DNA of 64,000 nt from Gigaspora rosea (Eukaryota; Glomeromycota; Glomeromycetes; Diversisporales; Gigasporaceae), in assembly GCA_003550325.1 (NCBI GenBank), contig QKWP01000104.1:119174-183173 (forward strand), read 5' to 3'. Below, in pieces: positions 1-10,722 of the stretch. Below the pieces are notes generated by a model. That model did no database searches, had not been told where the DNA came from, and saw nothing but the letters and a program-made list of their open reading frames with translations. Position 1 is the first letter of the stretch; each line of letters begins with the position of its first letter. The translations under genes were made by a program, and so were the position numbers.

Positions 1-491
1 ATGAAATACCATATACAAGACCCAGACTTATTTGGTCTGGTCTTACTGAAAATTTCTTAAACCAGTTCAATAAACCGGTTATAACCACAGTCCGGCAAGG
101 ACTGTAACATCCCTAATGACATGCCCCTGTGCCCCGAACCCTATCTGTGATAAAGTTTACAGACCTGCTTAATAATAAAAACTGGCACTTATGCAACAAG
201 TAGTCGAAATGAATTAATTGCACAAGACATTATCATTATGATTATTATTTATGCAATCAATGAGGAACTGCAACTCGGAAGTACAAATAATTCGTCGGCA
301 TCATTTTCTAATAAACAAACAAACAAGTGATCATCCGTTAAATCCATATCTAACTAGATTTTTAATACTTCGTGATGGGTAGTTTCAAGAACAGTGAACC
401 CAATACAGTTATATATTCATAATTAATAATTCGGCCTAAGTTAGAGTTAGTGTTAGATTAGGTGATATATAGTTTAAGCCAATTTTGTTAG
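1..491. other. AT-rich spacer, no gene seen
   Basis: I see no coding pattern, RNA gene or terminal repeat here. The last ten bases (492-501, just outside this stretch) are the left copy of the target duplication of the adjacent foldback element. Confidence 0.5.
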
Positions 492-502
492 CATTAGTAA
501 GG

Positions 503-832
503 GGTACCCTAGCCATGCAAAAAAAGTTCAGGTCACGTGATAACTGATAAAAATCTTTAAGTTTATTTAGTTTAGGGTTAGGGTTAGGAACAGGGTCAGG
601 GTTAGAGATGCTATAAGTAAAATTACCTCTCCGACATTTTTTGTTAGTGCGCAAAAGATTGTTTCTTATGAAGTTTGTCGAGAATAAGCGATTTCTTCTA
701 ATTTTCTTTAGAGCGAACGTTTGTTTTGAATTTTCCTGATTATGTTACATTACACCAAATTGGAAATCCTTATTGGTTTAATTTACTGCAGATCGTCACA
801 TGACCTGAACTTTTTTAACCATGGCTAGGGTG
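503..832. mobile_element. Short MITE at the left end of the foldback element
   Basis: Bases 505-541 and 795-831 are inverted copies, with the outer motif CCCTAGCCATG and inner motif AGTTCAGGTCACGTGA. The centre carries GGGTTAGGG-type blocks and a segment around 610-650 resembling the cores of the MITEs at 24.8, 30.9 and 17.6 kb. Its outer 12 bp are the same as the terminus of the larger palindrome, so it is either nested in that terminus or a related element sharing the end sequence. No coding capacity is visible. Confidence 0.6.
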
Positions 833-1031
833 CAAATCTTGTGTTTTTGATACACCTGCACTTACTTTTTTGATACTCCTATATGTACTCCAAAATAACT
901 TTACTTTTTTGATACCGATCTGCATATATACATGTGACTTGTATTATACAAAGGCCCAGTGCATTGTTTTGCAAAAATAATTTTTGGTTACACGCTGCTA
1001 ATGTTGTGTAACTTTACACAAGTATAATTTT

Positions 1032-1441
1032 GGTACCCTAACCCGGCATTAAGCTTAATGCTAGTGGGCACTATCATGATAATGCCCCAGCGGGGTTAGA
1101 TATAATTCCGGCCCATCCTAACCCTAAATCTAGTGGTACCCTAACCCGGTATTAATCTTAATGCTGGTGGGAACTATCATGATAATGCCCCCGGTGGGGT
1201 TAGACATAATTCCGGCCCACCCTAACCCTAAATCTAGTGGTACCCTAACCGGCATTAAGCTTAATGCTAGTGGGTATTATTATGATAATGCCCCCGGCAG
1301 GGTTAGACATAATTCTGGCCCACCCTAACCCTATATCTAGTGGTACTCTAACCCAGCATTAAGCTTAATGCTGGTGGGCACTATTATGATAATGTCCCAG
1401 CGGGGTTAGACATAATTCCGGCTCACCCTAACCCTAAATCT
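1032..1441. repeat. Four tandem copies of a ~103-bp unit
   Basis: Units begin at 1032, 1135, 1239 and 1342, each with GGTACCCTAACC or a close variant, followed by a conserved ATTAAGCTTAATGCT and a CATGATAATGCCCC block. The opposite arm (about 1571-1672) holds only one inverted unit, so the array expanded in one arm only. Confidence 0.85.
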
Positions 1442-1571
1442 AGGAACCCTAAAAACTAATTGTTCGAAGCAACATCCAATCACAGTACATATACTAGTTA
1501 CATGACATATGTATCTAGTATATATACTATGATTGGATATTGCTTCGAACAATTAGTTTTTAGGGTTCCTA
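1442..1571. repeat. Centre of the palindrome
   Basis: Bases 1442-1485 (starting AGGAACCCTAAAAACTAAT) are repeated inverted at 1526-1570 with a loop of about 20-40 bases around 1500. This is the turn-around point of the foldback element. Confidence 0.8.
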
Positions 1572-1725
1572 TATTTAGGGTTTGGGTGGGCCAGAATTAT
1601 GTCTAACCCCGCTGGGGCATTATCATGATAGTGCCCACCAGCATTAAGCTTAATGCCGGGTTAGGTTACCAAAATTAAACTTGCGTAATGTTACATGACA
1701 TTAGCGGCATGTAACCAAAAATTAT

Positions 1726-1991
1726 ATATGTTGACTGCAAGTTAACAATTCGAAAAACCAGGCAAAGCACAGCATCACGTGATACCAAAACACATGATTA
1801 GCAGAATCATCTACAAAACAGAAAGCGTGACTCATCATGGGGTTACACAATAGGGTAATTACCAATCAAGAAAACAGACACAGGGACACAAACTACATAT
1901 GGGCTTGAACTGTAACATGAACAAGCCACCAAAAAACACCAAGAATCCAATTTGTACAAACTCTGTCCTGAAAATCCAAAATTTGATTCGC
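1726..1991 (+). repeat. YR element split direct repeat A1
   Basis: It starts ATATGTTGACTGCAAG and runs to TTTGATTCGC. It matches A2 (7346-7623) closely; A2 has about 12 extra bases at 7559-7570. Confidence 0.88.
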
Positions 1992-2009
1992 ATAACAAAC
2001 ACAATCAAA

Positions 2010-3345
2010 ATGGACAACTCAAACAATATTTCCACCTCAAGTAACACTCCTACTACAAACCAGACTACTAGTATCGACATATCCAAGATCGATCTGAATA
2101 CCAAAGTATACATAGATGAGGCTTGCCGAGCATCGACCAATGAAATTATCAACAGCATTAAAGCCTACATCAACCAATCTACTTCCAATCACATGAATCT
2201 GATCAAGAAGCTGAACGAGCGGTTAGATGCTTGCGTTAACCAGCAACAAAATCTAGGCACACAGTTCAATACTACACCTTCAAACAAGCATATTGACACG
2301 TCCCAAGCCCATTACAGCATCACTAATCAGAACTTCCACAGCCCCATGAAGCAAAGCGACCAGGACACCAGACTCTAGAACCAGAGCACATCTACTAGCC
2401 ACAACCACAATTTCAATGCAACCGGTCCCCAAAATATCAGCAAGCAAAGTAATGACATCCAAAAGGAACAAGGTAATTGCCCTTTAACACCTTTACTTAA
2501 CAACTTACTACTCAATAGTAGCAACAACGGCGAGGTGGGTGTGCTACAATATCCAACCTCTCTCATGAGCCAGACAATCAGGATTAAAATGACATAGCGA
2601 AAGTATCCATCAATTGAATACGCAGATAACCTTCTACCAGCCCATGGCTTTGACAACCCTTTAGCTGCAAACATTGAGCGCATCCGCCTCTGGTGGGTCC
2701 TCAACTGGTCTGACAGACAAAAAATTATCGAAACCCTGCCCAACAAGCCAAGTCTGCCAAAGTGGTTATGGAAGGCAGTGGCCACAGGATCATATGTGAA
2801 CTTACATGAATTCGCATACAAAAACATCAAGCAATTTCTTAAAAACAACGAGGAAAACCATACACTAGTCACTACAGAGGGTGGAACTATTGCAATCCAA
2901 AAGCGAAATTGCACAACAAGATTCACTGATGTCGCGGAATGGCTTCTAGCATTCAAGGCCTATGCAGAAGCTGTACTTATAATCTATGAAATTAGAGAAC
3001 ACAGACTCAATCTCTATCGAGATCACATAAATACCATCTGCATTAAGCACAAATTTTTCGCTGTACTCTCATATGACGAAGATCGTAGGTTACATCTCAC
3101 AACAAACCAAGATACAACTCTGCTTGATCGAAACATCGAAGCGGAGGGCGAAAACATTGATGCAACCACCACAAAGTGAAGCTGCTCCAATAACAACATA
3201 TGTTCCACAAAACAAGATATATCATGGTATGACGGAAAGCAAATATGTATAAATTGGAATAAAAGAGGTTGCACTGAAGACTGAAATTGTTAACGAGAAC
3301 ATGCATGCTTAGTCTGCAGTAAAATCAGCCATCCAGAGAGATGAT
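2010..3345 (+). pseudogene. YR element gag-like protein with a Cys/His knuckle, broken by stops
   Basis: The reading frame starts most plausibly at the ATG at 2010 (MDNSNNIS...). An in-frame extension to 1899 exists but lies inside repeat A1. The same frame continues through a TAG at 2376-2378 and another at 2595-2597 to a TGA at 3177-3179. The N-terminal part is rich in Asn, Thr and Ser and contains a likely coiled segment (MNLIKKLNERLD). The middle holds a conserved-looking block, PKWLWKAVATGSYVNLHEFA. Just beyond 3179, in another frame, a Cys-rich knuckle (CINWNKRGC, then HACLVCSKISH) is readable with two stops inside. This resembles the zinc-binding tail of gag proteins in DIRS/Ngaro elements. 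Role inferred: RNA packaging. Not functional as it stands. Confidence 0.75.
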
Positions 3346-3420
3346 GCTTCCACAAAATACCTGTTCTTAGCAATGGAGAAACTGCCGCCCAAACCCCCAG
3401 AGAACAGTAACAAGCAGTCA

Positions 3421-3740
3421 TATACACAAAAAAAAAATAAATAAATAAATAAATAAATAAATACATATATATACATATATACACGTATACAAAAAAAATA
3501 AATAAATAAATAAAAAATAAAATAAAAAAAAAAAAATTAATAAAAATAAAAATAAACTATCAAATATACAAAAAGGAAATAAACCAAATTGTAGCAAAAA
3601 GGGAAAAGGACAGACAGAACACATACATACCAAAGGACAATCATAAATACAACATGCATATGTACCAGAGGACAATCATGAATACAACCAAGCAAAAAAA
3701 AATGAAACAGCCCGAAAATAGCACAGTAACAGAACTACAT
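3421..3740. repeat. A-rich simple repeats between gag and RT
   Basis: Runs of (AATA)n and poly-A with a few TATA/ACATAT blocks. From about 3640 there is a degenerate duplication containing AGGACAATCAT. No coding frame. Confidence 0.7.
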
Positions 3741-3743
3741 TAA

Positions 3744-5568
3744 ACTGTACTGACCTATGATCTAATTAATATAGGAGAAATTGCCCAACCGCCTGCAATA
3801 AGTTTCAGACATGATGCACAATTCAAGCTATCATGCCACATTACGACAGCTGAAGCCCCAACTCTGCAATCAGTAAACGAAACTATTACGGCAATTCCTC
3901 CTCCTAAAATCCTATTAAACGAAACAAAATCAAGACTGCTAAAGCAACTAGACCCAAGGCATTTTAACGTTCAGACGCCAATTAATATTGCAGCCTTCCA
4001 GCTCCTCACCAACAACCACCCTAATCAACCATTCATTGAATACCTAGTAAACGGCATCAAACAAGGCTTTAGATTCAATTTTCGAGGTTCTCGAAGCAAG
4101 ATTATCCAAGAAAACCTGCCTTCAATAAGTCTTGCCCCAGAAGCATTTAGCAACTACATAAAGAATGAGCTATCAAACCAAAGAATCTGTGGACCATTTC
4201 AGCAAGTCCAAGCACTGTGCAACACATTCCAAATCAATCCATACGGGCTTGTAGAAAAGAAAGATACAGATCCCCAAGCTTACCGTGTGATATCCCATTT
4301 ATTGTCACCTTCTAAAAATAGCGTAAACGACCGCATCGACAAAGTAGAATTCACTACAAAATACGAAACAGTAACCCACGCAATCAAATGGATTAACTAC
4401 TATGGACAAGGCTGCACATTATCCAAGGTCGATATTAAAGATGCCTATCGCATACTGCCAGTACACCCAATAGATCAAACATTACAAGGGTTTCGTCACA
4501 ATAACCAGATATACTTTGACAAAGTGCTGGCATTTGGCAACAGAGCATCAGGAGGCATATTTTGCCGATTTGCTGACTCGATAACATGGATCGCCTCTCA
4601 GCAAGGAATTCTGGCAATAATTCACTATGTAGACGACTTTCTCATTATTACCCCATCAGATGGGACACAAGAATTAGGACAATTTATCTGGATCCTCGAT
4701 ACCATCAACATACCATTCAAAGAATTTAAAATGGAAGGCCCAAGTACAAGCGTTAACTTCCTGGGCATAACTTAAACACCAAAACTATGACAGCCTCTGT
4801 GCCACTACAAAAACGAGAAAAAGTGATCACGCTACTCAAACTATAGAAGACCAAAAAATGGTGCTTCCCCAGGAACCTCCAATCACTAGTTGGGTCGCTA
4901 GTGTGGATGTGTCAAATAATGCCGCAAGGACACCCTTTCGTGCAACAGTTAATTAATATACAAAATAGTAACAACAACCCAAAATATCACGTAAGGCTCA
5001 CAAACCCGATAATGGCAGATATTAACTGGTGGATTTCTGCAATTCAAGACTGGCCGGGCATCCAATTGTTCCAGGACCAAGAGTGGTGCCAACCACAAAC
5101 CCTCAACCTCTTCACTGATGCATCAAACATAGGTGGTGGGCCACATATCTGAACTATTTTACAGCTTTCAACTGGGCCAAGTTGATCAATCTTACGAAAA
5201 TAAACATCCAAATGCATGAGCTATATACCACACTTATCGCTATACGAACATTCGCTCCAATGTGGGAAAGGAAGAAACTAGTCATATAGACCGACAATTT
5301 ACCAAATGCCAAGGTATACTATGCAGGTTACTGCAAGAACTCAAACATCAATGAAATCAACTCAGCAATGTACAAAGCACAGATCTCTGGGAACTTCTCG
5401 ATAAAACTTGAACACATACCAGGATCAAAAAATACTAATACAGATCTACTATCCTGTAATGGGCACCAAGAATTTATCGCACATAGCCCTCTAGCTCGCT
5501 ATCTCCAACCAGACATTCCCACAGAATTTACAGACCTCACCTCCTTCATTCCTTCTCTTAAACAATAA
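3744..5568 (+). pseudogene. YR element reverse transcriptase - RNase H
   Basis: The frame is open from 3744 to a TAA at 4773-4775. It continues after a frameshift at 4775-4900 as the RNase H part to about 5568, with a further TGA and TAG near 5150 and 5287. RT features in order: GPFQQVQALCNTF and NPYGLVEKKD (fingers), YRVISHLLSPSKNSVND, KVDIKDAYRILPVHP (first catalytic Asp region), LAFGNRASGGIFCRFAD, and IIHYVDDFLII with the catalytic YVDD box near 4621-4645. RNase H follows with LNLFTDASNIGGG (first Asp), a Glu-containing ELYTTLIAIR stretch and TDNLPNAK. The tail HIPGSKNTNTDLLS is typical of DIRS-order RNase H. The enzyme would copy element RNA into DNA. No methyltransferase domain follows. 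Confidence 0.88.
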
Positions 5569-6574
5569 CAGGCTACCGACAAACCAAGACAACCAACGCT
5601 AGTCACTTTGGAACCCAATTACCACTCGACAAAAAAGCTGCAGAAATTCTAAATACATCGGCTCCTATCAATAAATCGTATGAATCCACCATCAAAAGAT
5701 ATGAAGTACTAGCAAAAGACAATAATTGGCGAAATCAAGACGGCTCCATATGGCCTATATCCACTCCTTCCTTAATAAACTACATTAAATTTTTGCACTC
5801 CAACGTTTCTCCTCCCACAATTCTAACCTATCTGTCAGCTCTAAAGTACCACCATCCAAGAAACCACTATGACTGGACGCCTACCCGCTCTGACCCCTTA
5901 GTAATTCAGCTACTCAAGACCATCGACGCAACACATATTCACAATCCAGTAGAGCAGAAAGAACACATCACCTGTTCCCACCTTTCACAAATCAAGTTAC
6001 AGCTCAATTTAAATCTTGCAACAGATCTTCTTTTCTGGGCAATTGCTCTAACCGCATTTTATGGACTTGCTCGACTTGGAGAACTGCTCCTTGCAAACCA
6101 AGCAGACGGTAACAAAGTCCTTACAGTAAAAGCACTCAAATTCGAAAAAGCAGGGGCAAACACATTCGCAACAATACAACTCATACGGACAAAAAATCAC
6201 AAGACAGCAAACCGTGTATCACTAATCATACACCCCACAAACAACAGCCTATGCCCAGTATGCACCTTGAAAAATTACGCAGCACTTTGAACACTGACAT
6301 ACTACGCCAAAAATTGCAATATGCTTTTCGCAAAGCCAGACGGCACATGGGCCACAAAACAATGGTTCATTGCAAACTTAAAAACCTCCTTCCTGGTGAG
6401 AATGTAGCTGGCCACAGCTTCAGAGCCGGTGGCACCACAGAATTGGTAATGCGCGATGTCCAATTGATACTTATCCAAAAAATAGGCAGGTGGAATTCAG
6501 AATCGTTTTACAGATACATCCGCAGCCACCCTGCTACAATAGCATCAATCCTTACCAAAGCATATGCCAGTTAA
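5569..6574 (+). pseudogene. YR element tyrosine recombinase
   Basis: The reading frame runs from about 5569 to a TGA at 6288-6290. It then stays protein-like in the same frame (CNMLFAKPDGTWATKQWF) to about 6395, after which the sequence shifts frame into LPGENVAGHSFRAGG and ends at 6574. Recombinase residues are readable: Arg I in YGLARLGELL (about 6060-6085), the H-x-x-R box in HSFRAGG (about 6415-6430), and IGRWNSESFYRYI with the Trp and the nucleophilic Tyr (about 6484-6520). The enzyme would integrate the circular cDNA intermediate without target duplication. At least one nonsense codon and one frameshift separate the catalytic boxes, so this copy is dead. Confidence 0.88.
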
Positions 6575-6599
6575 CCCTCCCAAAACATTTGGGATAAAA

Positions 6600-6790
6600 A
6601 TCAGGTTAACTAATATACAAAAAAAAAAATAATAATATAATAGAATAAAAAATAAATAAATAAAATGAAATAAATAATGATAAAGAGAAAAACTAATCCA
6701 AATAAAAAAAAAAAAGAGGGGGTAAAGAGAAAAGGGAGAAGAATAAAAGGGAAAAGAAAAGAGAAAGAGAAAAAGAGAAACCTACAAACA
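6600..6790 (+). repeat. A-rich then purine-rich tract downstream of the recombinase
   Basis: A long run of A with AAT/AATA gives way at about 6708-6782 to an almost pure A/G tract (GAGGGGG, AAAGGGAGAAG, GAGAAAGAG). It may be a polypurine primer-like feature of the element, but that is a guess. Confidence 0.6.
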
Positions 6791-7074
6791 AGCAGTCTAA
6801 CTTAAACAAAACACACACCATAGATGTCGAAGAGCAGCCCCAAAGAGGCCGCTAAAGATAAGTAACTGACTTCATTATACTAAGTTTTTCTAGTACTAAG
6901 ATCCACAAGATTCAAAAGATCCAAGCTAGACCAATTCTAACTTCAAGATATTCTATTTCTCAGCTACAGCTAAGTTCCAGACCAAGAAACCAGAAATGAA
7001 CACATAACTGACTACAAATTTTCCTGCCCACAACAACAGGCAGACCAAACCTGCAGAATCAGAAAATATTTGGC

Positions 7075-7345
7075 ACAAGCACCCGATTCTGCCTGATTAA
7101 TCAGCCGGCTTGCTGCGGCAGGCGGAAAACTACCGGCTGAATTAATTATACTCATTCAACAACTACCTGGACTGTTACTGCGATTCCCAGCACAATTACA
7201 ATTGCTAACCCTTCGGAAAATCTATGTTTCAGCTCCTATTATCTACTGCCATACTTGTATACTCTAAATTATAATAAAAGTGTTTCTGGCTCCTAGCACA
7301 GCCAGTTTTAACCCCAAAACCTAAAGTGCGTGCAAATGTTTTTCG
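7075..7345 (+). repeat. YR element split direct repeat B1
   Basis: Starts ACAAGCACCCGATTCTGCC and ends GTGCGTGCAAATGTTTTTCG. Near-identical to B2. It abuts A2 directly, so B1-A2 reproduces the circle junction. Confidence 0.9.
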
Positions 7346-7623
7346 TATATGTTGACTGCAAGTCAACAATTCAAAAAACCAGGCAAAGCACAGCATCACG
7401 TGACACCAAAACGCGTGATCAGCAGAATCATCCACAAAACAAAAAGCGTGACTCATCACGGGGTTACACAATGGGGCGATCACCAATTAAGAAGACGGAC
7501 ACAGAGACACAAACTACATACGGGCTTGAACTGTAACATGAACAAGCCACCAAAAAACATGGCATAAATACCAAGAATCCAATTCGTACAAACTCTGTTC
7601 TGAAAATCCAAAATTTGATTCGC
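7346..7623 (+). repeat. YR element split direct repeat A2
   Basis: A near copy of A1, starting TATATGTTGACTGCAAG and ending in TTTGATTCGCC. A non-repeated 40-bp spacer (7624-7663) separates it from B2. Confidence 0.9.
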
Positions 7624-7663
7624 CCCACCCAAACCCTCCACAAACCAGAGGCATCACGCTAAA

Positions 7664-7935
7664 ACAAGCATCCGATTCTGCCTGTTTAATCAGGCGGCTT
7701 GCTGCGGCAGGCGGGAAACCACCGGCTGAATTAATTATGCTCATTCAACAACTACCTGGACTGTTACTGCGATTCCCAGTACAATTACAATTGCTAACCC
7801 TTTGGGAAATCTATGTTTCAGCTCCTATTATCTACTGCCATACTTGTATACTCTAAAATTATAATAAAAGTGTTCCTGGCTCCTAGCACAGCCAGTTTTA
7901 ACCCCAAAACCTAAAGTGCGTGCAAATGTTTTTCG
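7664..7935 (+). repeat. YR element split direct repeat B2 (right end)
   Basis: Copy of B1 with a handful of substitutions and one extra A. The next base belongs to the interrupted host palindrome (TTTTTGCAAAAACAATGC). Confidence 0.9.
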
Positions 7936-8102
7936 TTTTTGCAAAAACAATGCACTGGGCCTTTGTGTAACACAAGTCACGTATATGTGCAGATCGGTAT
8001 CAAAAAAGTAAAGTAATTTTGGGGTACATACAGGAGTATCAAAAAAGTAAGTGCAGGAGTATCAAAAACGTAAGATTTGCGGCTAGGGTACTCATTAGTA
8101 AG

Positions 8103-8627
8103 CAAATAACGTAATTGAGTGATTTCACGTAATGTGATGATCACTGGGCTCATGGTTCTTGAAGTGTCCCCTCGCGATAATAATGTTTTTTTTATTAGAT
8201 TTAGTCAGTGTTGGCAAATAGAACAATAGAACAAAAGCTCGATTTTTTGTCTTTATATAAAGAAAATAATTTGCAATTATTTAAATATATATTGTTAGAG
8301 CATTAGTAAAATAATAAATTTAAAATAGGTTTATATTTAATTAGTAAAGTTTAATACAGTAAAACCTCCATTTGTTCTCTAAATGCACGTTGTTAAACCT
8401 TGATCCCAGAAATGTGCACTTATAGAGTACTATAAATTCCCAATAGAAAAATAAAAAAAATGAATAGAATTACAAACCAACAGAACAAACATAGTAAATG
8501 TGACAACTCTGGATTGAGTATATAAAATTTTCATTTTTGTGGTATTATTAAAAAAAGAAGTTGGCATACTACAAAACATAATAGAATCTATGATACTGTG
8601 TTTCTAAATAAATATTTAGTGAAAAAA
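8103..8627. other. AT-rich spacer with a pogo-like MITE end
   Basis: No gene. Around 8356-8440 TACAGTAAAACCTCC and internal ATGCACGTTG / AATGTGCACTT resemble the small element at 9537-9636, suggesting a degenerate member of the same MITE family. Confidence 0.4.
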
Positions 8628-10301
8628 CTAATTATTTTTTTTATGATTTTTTTTATGCTCAAAAAATTTTGATTTGGTCACGTAATTTGTAAAATTCATC
8701 ATTGGCCTTTCAATAACCTTATGAAAGCACCATGACAAAACAATCGTCACCACAAATGACAACATTACCGCATCTAACATATCATTAACTTTTTCATCAT
8801 CTTCCGTCTCTTTATCCGCCCCTTGTTTTCCTATACTTGTTGCATATTTATTCACAATTGTAAGTCCAATTGGATGAAGTAAGTATATGCTAAATGAAAT
8901 TTTTCCTGAAAAACAAAATAAACTCCATGAAAATGCATTAACGAACGAACTATTGCGGGACAAAAGCCCTACAAAAATTAGAAAGGCATACAAAAAACCT
9001 CCAGCATAAAATTCCAATATTAAATTTTTAGGCAAGCCTAAAACTTTTGAGGATAAATGAGGCATTGTCCAAAGAATTATGAAAAAAATGAAGTAGCATG
9101 TCCAATCAAAAAAGCGCCTGATAATCCAATGACGACTCGGTAAATTATTAATAGTATAACTACAAACTCCTGAACTTTCATTAGAAATATTCTTTACTAA
9201 AGCCTTTCCCTCTTCTAAACTCAATGGTAATAGGCCAAGTCTAATAATTTTCCTAAACCAGATTGCACATATAGATCCACTTAAAAAGTAATGTGCTAAA
9301 CTTGAGAGTAGTAATGGTGTTTCTGGGCCATGATATAATGCTATTAAATGTTCGTACAACAAATATTATTATATTGCCAAACATTCGACCTGCCCATGCT
9401 CCAATATTCGGTCTACCACATAATTTATTTGATAACAAAATTCCCATATGAGTTATTCGAACATAACCAATAACAATAATTGGTATGAATGCATAGTACT
9501 ATAATAGAAATTATTTTGTTAATTAAAATTATTGTATATACAGTCAGACCTCTCTAAATGCAATGCGACGTAACCATATGCCAAAATTTAGCCAAACGTG
9601 CACTTAGAGAGGTATTGCATTTAGGGAGGTAAAAAACTTTATATACCATCATTTCCGGCAGAATGCTCCAAAAAATAAATTCAGCTGATTGAAGAGTCAA
9701 ATGTTGTAACAAATTTGATGTCTTTATAACGTTATAATAAGCTTTTCCTATAGGATCAATGTACACGATGCTTAACAAAACAATCGCATATGCTGGGTAT
9801 ACTCTCATGAATCGACGAAATAAGTATTTTAACCAGAACTTTATTACAGAGTGGTCTAGAAATTTAAATAAAGAGTAGCCTTTTTTATTATTGGTAACAG
9901 TGTTTAGCTCTTTTAATAGGGAAATTCAAAACCAAAAAAATTGAAAAGAAAAAATAAATAAATTATCCATCAAAATTCGTCAATTGACATTAAAAATAAA
10001 TATATTCAATTAATCTACCACCGTCATCTAATATTCTGTCATATAACATTCCTTTTTCCACCAAATTTTGTTCGATCCAGTTTTCATAATATTGCTCCTA
10101 ATCCATTAAAGCACGGAAGGTAAGTAAAAAGGCAGAAAGTATAAAGAAACAACGTACGGCATCATATCCTATCATTGTAAATACTGTAAAAGGTAATGCT
10201 TGGTTATATAACGTTTGAGTATGTGAAGATACGACAGATAGGGTGGCTGCCCCACGGATTACATCGAGAAACTTAAAGTGAAAATTCGAATGTGCTGACA
10301 T
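8628..10301 (-). pseudogene. Acyltransferase-3 family membrane protein gene, decayed
   Basis: A multi-exon gene read on the minus strand. Exon 1 starts at the ATG at 10299-10301 (MSAHSNFHFKFLDVIRG) and holds the family's N-terminal pattern: RG...LSVVSSHTQ with the conserved His, then FFILSAFLLTFRAL. A TAG at 10098-10100 interrupts a frame that continues protein-like (EQYYENWIEQN), where Trp is probably ancestral. Exon 2 (about 9907-9647) carries FRRFMRVYPAYAIVLL and ends at a GTATAT donor. Exon 3 begins after TTATAG at 9498 (YYAFIPIIVIG) and runs to 8628 through many hydrophobic helices (LSSLAHYFLSGSICAIWF, SFSIYLLHPIGLTIVN). A one-base insertion near 9375 breaks exon 3. Family members move acyl groups onto sugars or lipids at a membrane. 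The substrate cannot be told. The two lesions could also be sequencing errors. Confidence 0.75.
9537..9636. mobile_element. Small pogo-like MITE inside the acyltransferase intron
   Basis: TACAGTCAGACCTCTCTAAAT at the left is matched inverted by ATTTAGGGAGGT near 9619-9630, with ATGCAATGCGACGT internal. It lies wholly within the intron 9499-9646. Confidence 0.55.
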
Positions 10302-10331
10302 TTTCAACGTTAATTTTATTTGCTAATTATA

Positions 10332-10439
10332 GAGGTCGGCTAAAGCGGAAAAATTTGTTTAATTAAATATTAGGGTTAGGGCCGTTTTGAGGTTAGACTT
10401 AGAAGGGCCTAGGTGTATTTTCATCTGAATTCATGTCAA
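10332..10439 (+). mobile_element. Truncated MITE end
   Basis: GGTCGGCTAAAGCGGA at about 10334 resembles the terminus GGGTCGTCTAAAGCGGA of the complete MITE at 17519, followed by the shared core GGGTTAGGGCC. I found no right terminus before the next element at 10440. Confidence 0.4.
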
Positions 10440-10722
10440 TAGAGTGTCCAGACTCATGCAAATTAAACCGCATTTTTATGCAATATAAAAATTTTGATTA
10501 TGCGATATCAATGATATCAATGCAATTAATTAGGGGTTAAAAACAAATAGAATACTAATAATTAGCAATTATTACTATGCACATCGTAGTTGTTTAAATC
10601 ATTACAAGTCAAATTTAGATCAAAAAAGTTTACATATTATGTGCATTGGCTTTTATTCTGCTGATATTAAGCTATAGTGCATTTTGCACAAATATCGCAA
10701 TTGCATGAGTCTGGGCACTCTA
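10440..10722. mobile_element. TA-flanked MITE (Tc1/mariner type by its target)
   Basis: Terminal inverted repeats GAGTGTCCAGACTCATGCA (from 10442) and its complement ending at 10720 match at all but one position, and TA lies at both outer edges. Length is about 280 bp with no coding capacity. TA target duplication fits the Tc1/mariner superfamily. Confidence 0.8.

Larger units (their letters stand above)
1726..7935 (+). mobile_element. Tyrosine-recombinase retrotransposon (Ngaro/PAT-like DIRS order element)
   Basis: A 6.2-kb element with gag, reverse transcriptase, RNase H and tyrosine recombinase in that order on the plus strand. It has split direct repeats in the order A1 (1726-1991), coding region, B1 (7075-7345), A2 (7346-7623), B2 (7664-7935). 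That arrangement is the hallmark of Ngaro/PAT-type YR elements; DIRS proper uses inverted terminal repeats and usually a methyltransferase, neither of which I see. It sits in the right arm of a palindrome. The undisturbed mirror arm (961-990) shows the empty site, and the junctions fit simple insertion without target duplication, as expected for recombinase-mediated integration. Every gene carries a few stops or frameshifts, so this copy is inactive but fairly young. Confidence 0.9.
503..8092. mobile_element. Foldback (Mutator-like) non-autonomous DNA element, interrupted by a YR retrotransposon
   Basis: The arms are inverted copies of each other. Bases 833-990 match the reverse complement of 7936-8080, and the match continues inward as 990-1130 against 1571-1720. 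The extreme ends read GGTACCCTAGCC (503-514) and, inverted, the same with one change (8081-8092). CATTAGTAAG flanks it directly at 492-501 and 8093-8102, a 10-bp target duplication. Long inverted arms with a 9-11 bp duplication are typical of Mutator-like elements. No transposase is encoded. The right arm is cut at 1725/7936 by the retrotransposon listed separately, and the left end also contains a smaller MITE (503-832). The superfamily assignment is an inference; the inverted arms and the flanking duplication are seen directly. Confidence 0.75.

Noticed and set aside
436..654. Minus-strand frame of 72 codons with PNPNPKL repeats
   Set aside because: It is a translation of GGGTTAGGG repeats in a MITE; no coding signature.
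540..1440. TTAGGG/CCCTAA blocks as telomere
   Set aside because: Only one to three units occur at a time, inside MITE cores and a 103-bp array, with no long tandem array.
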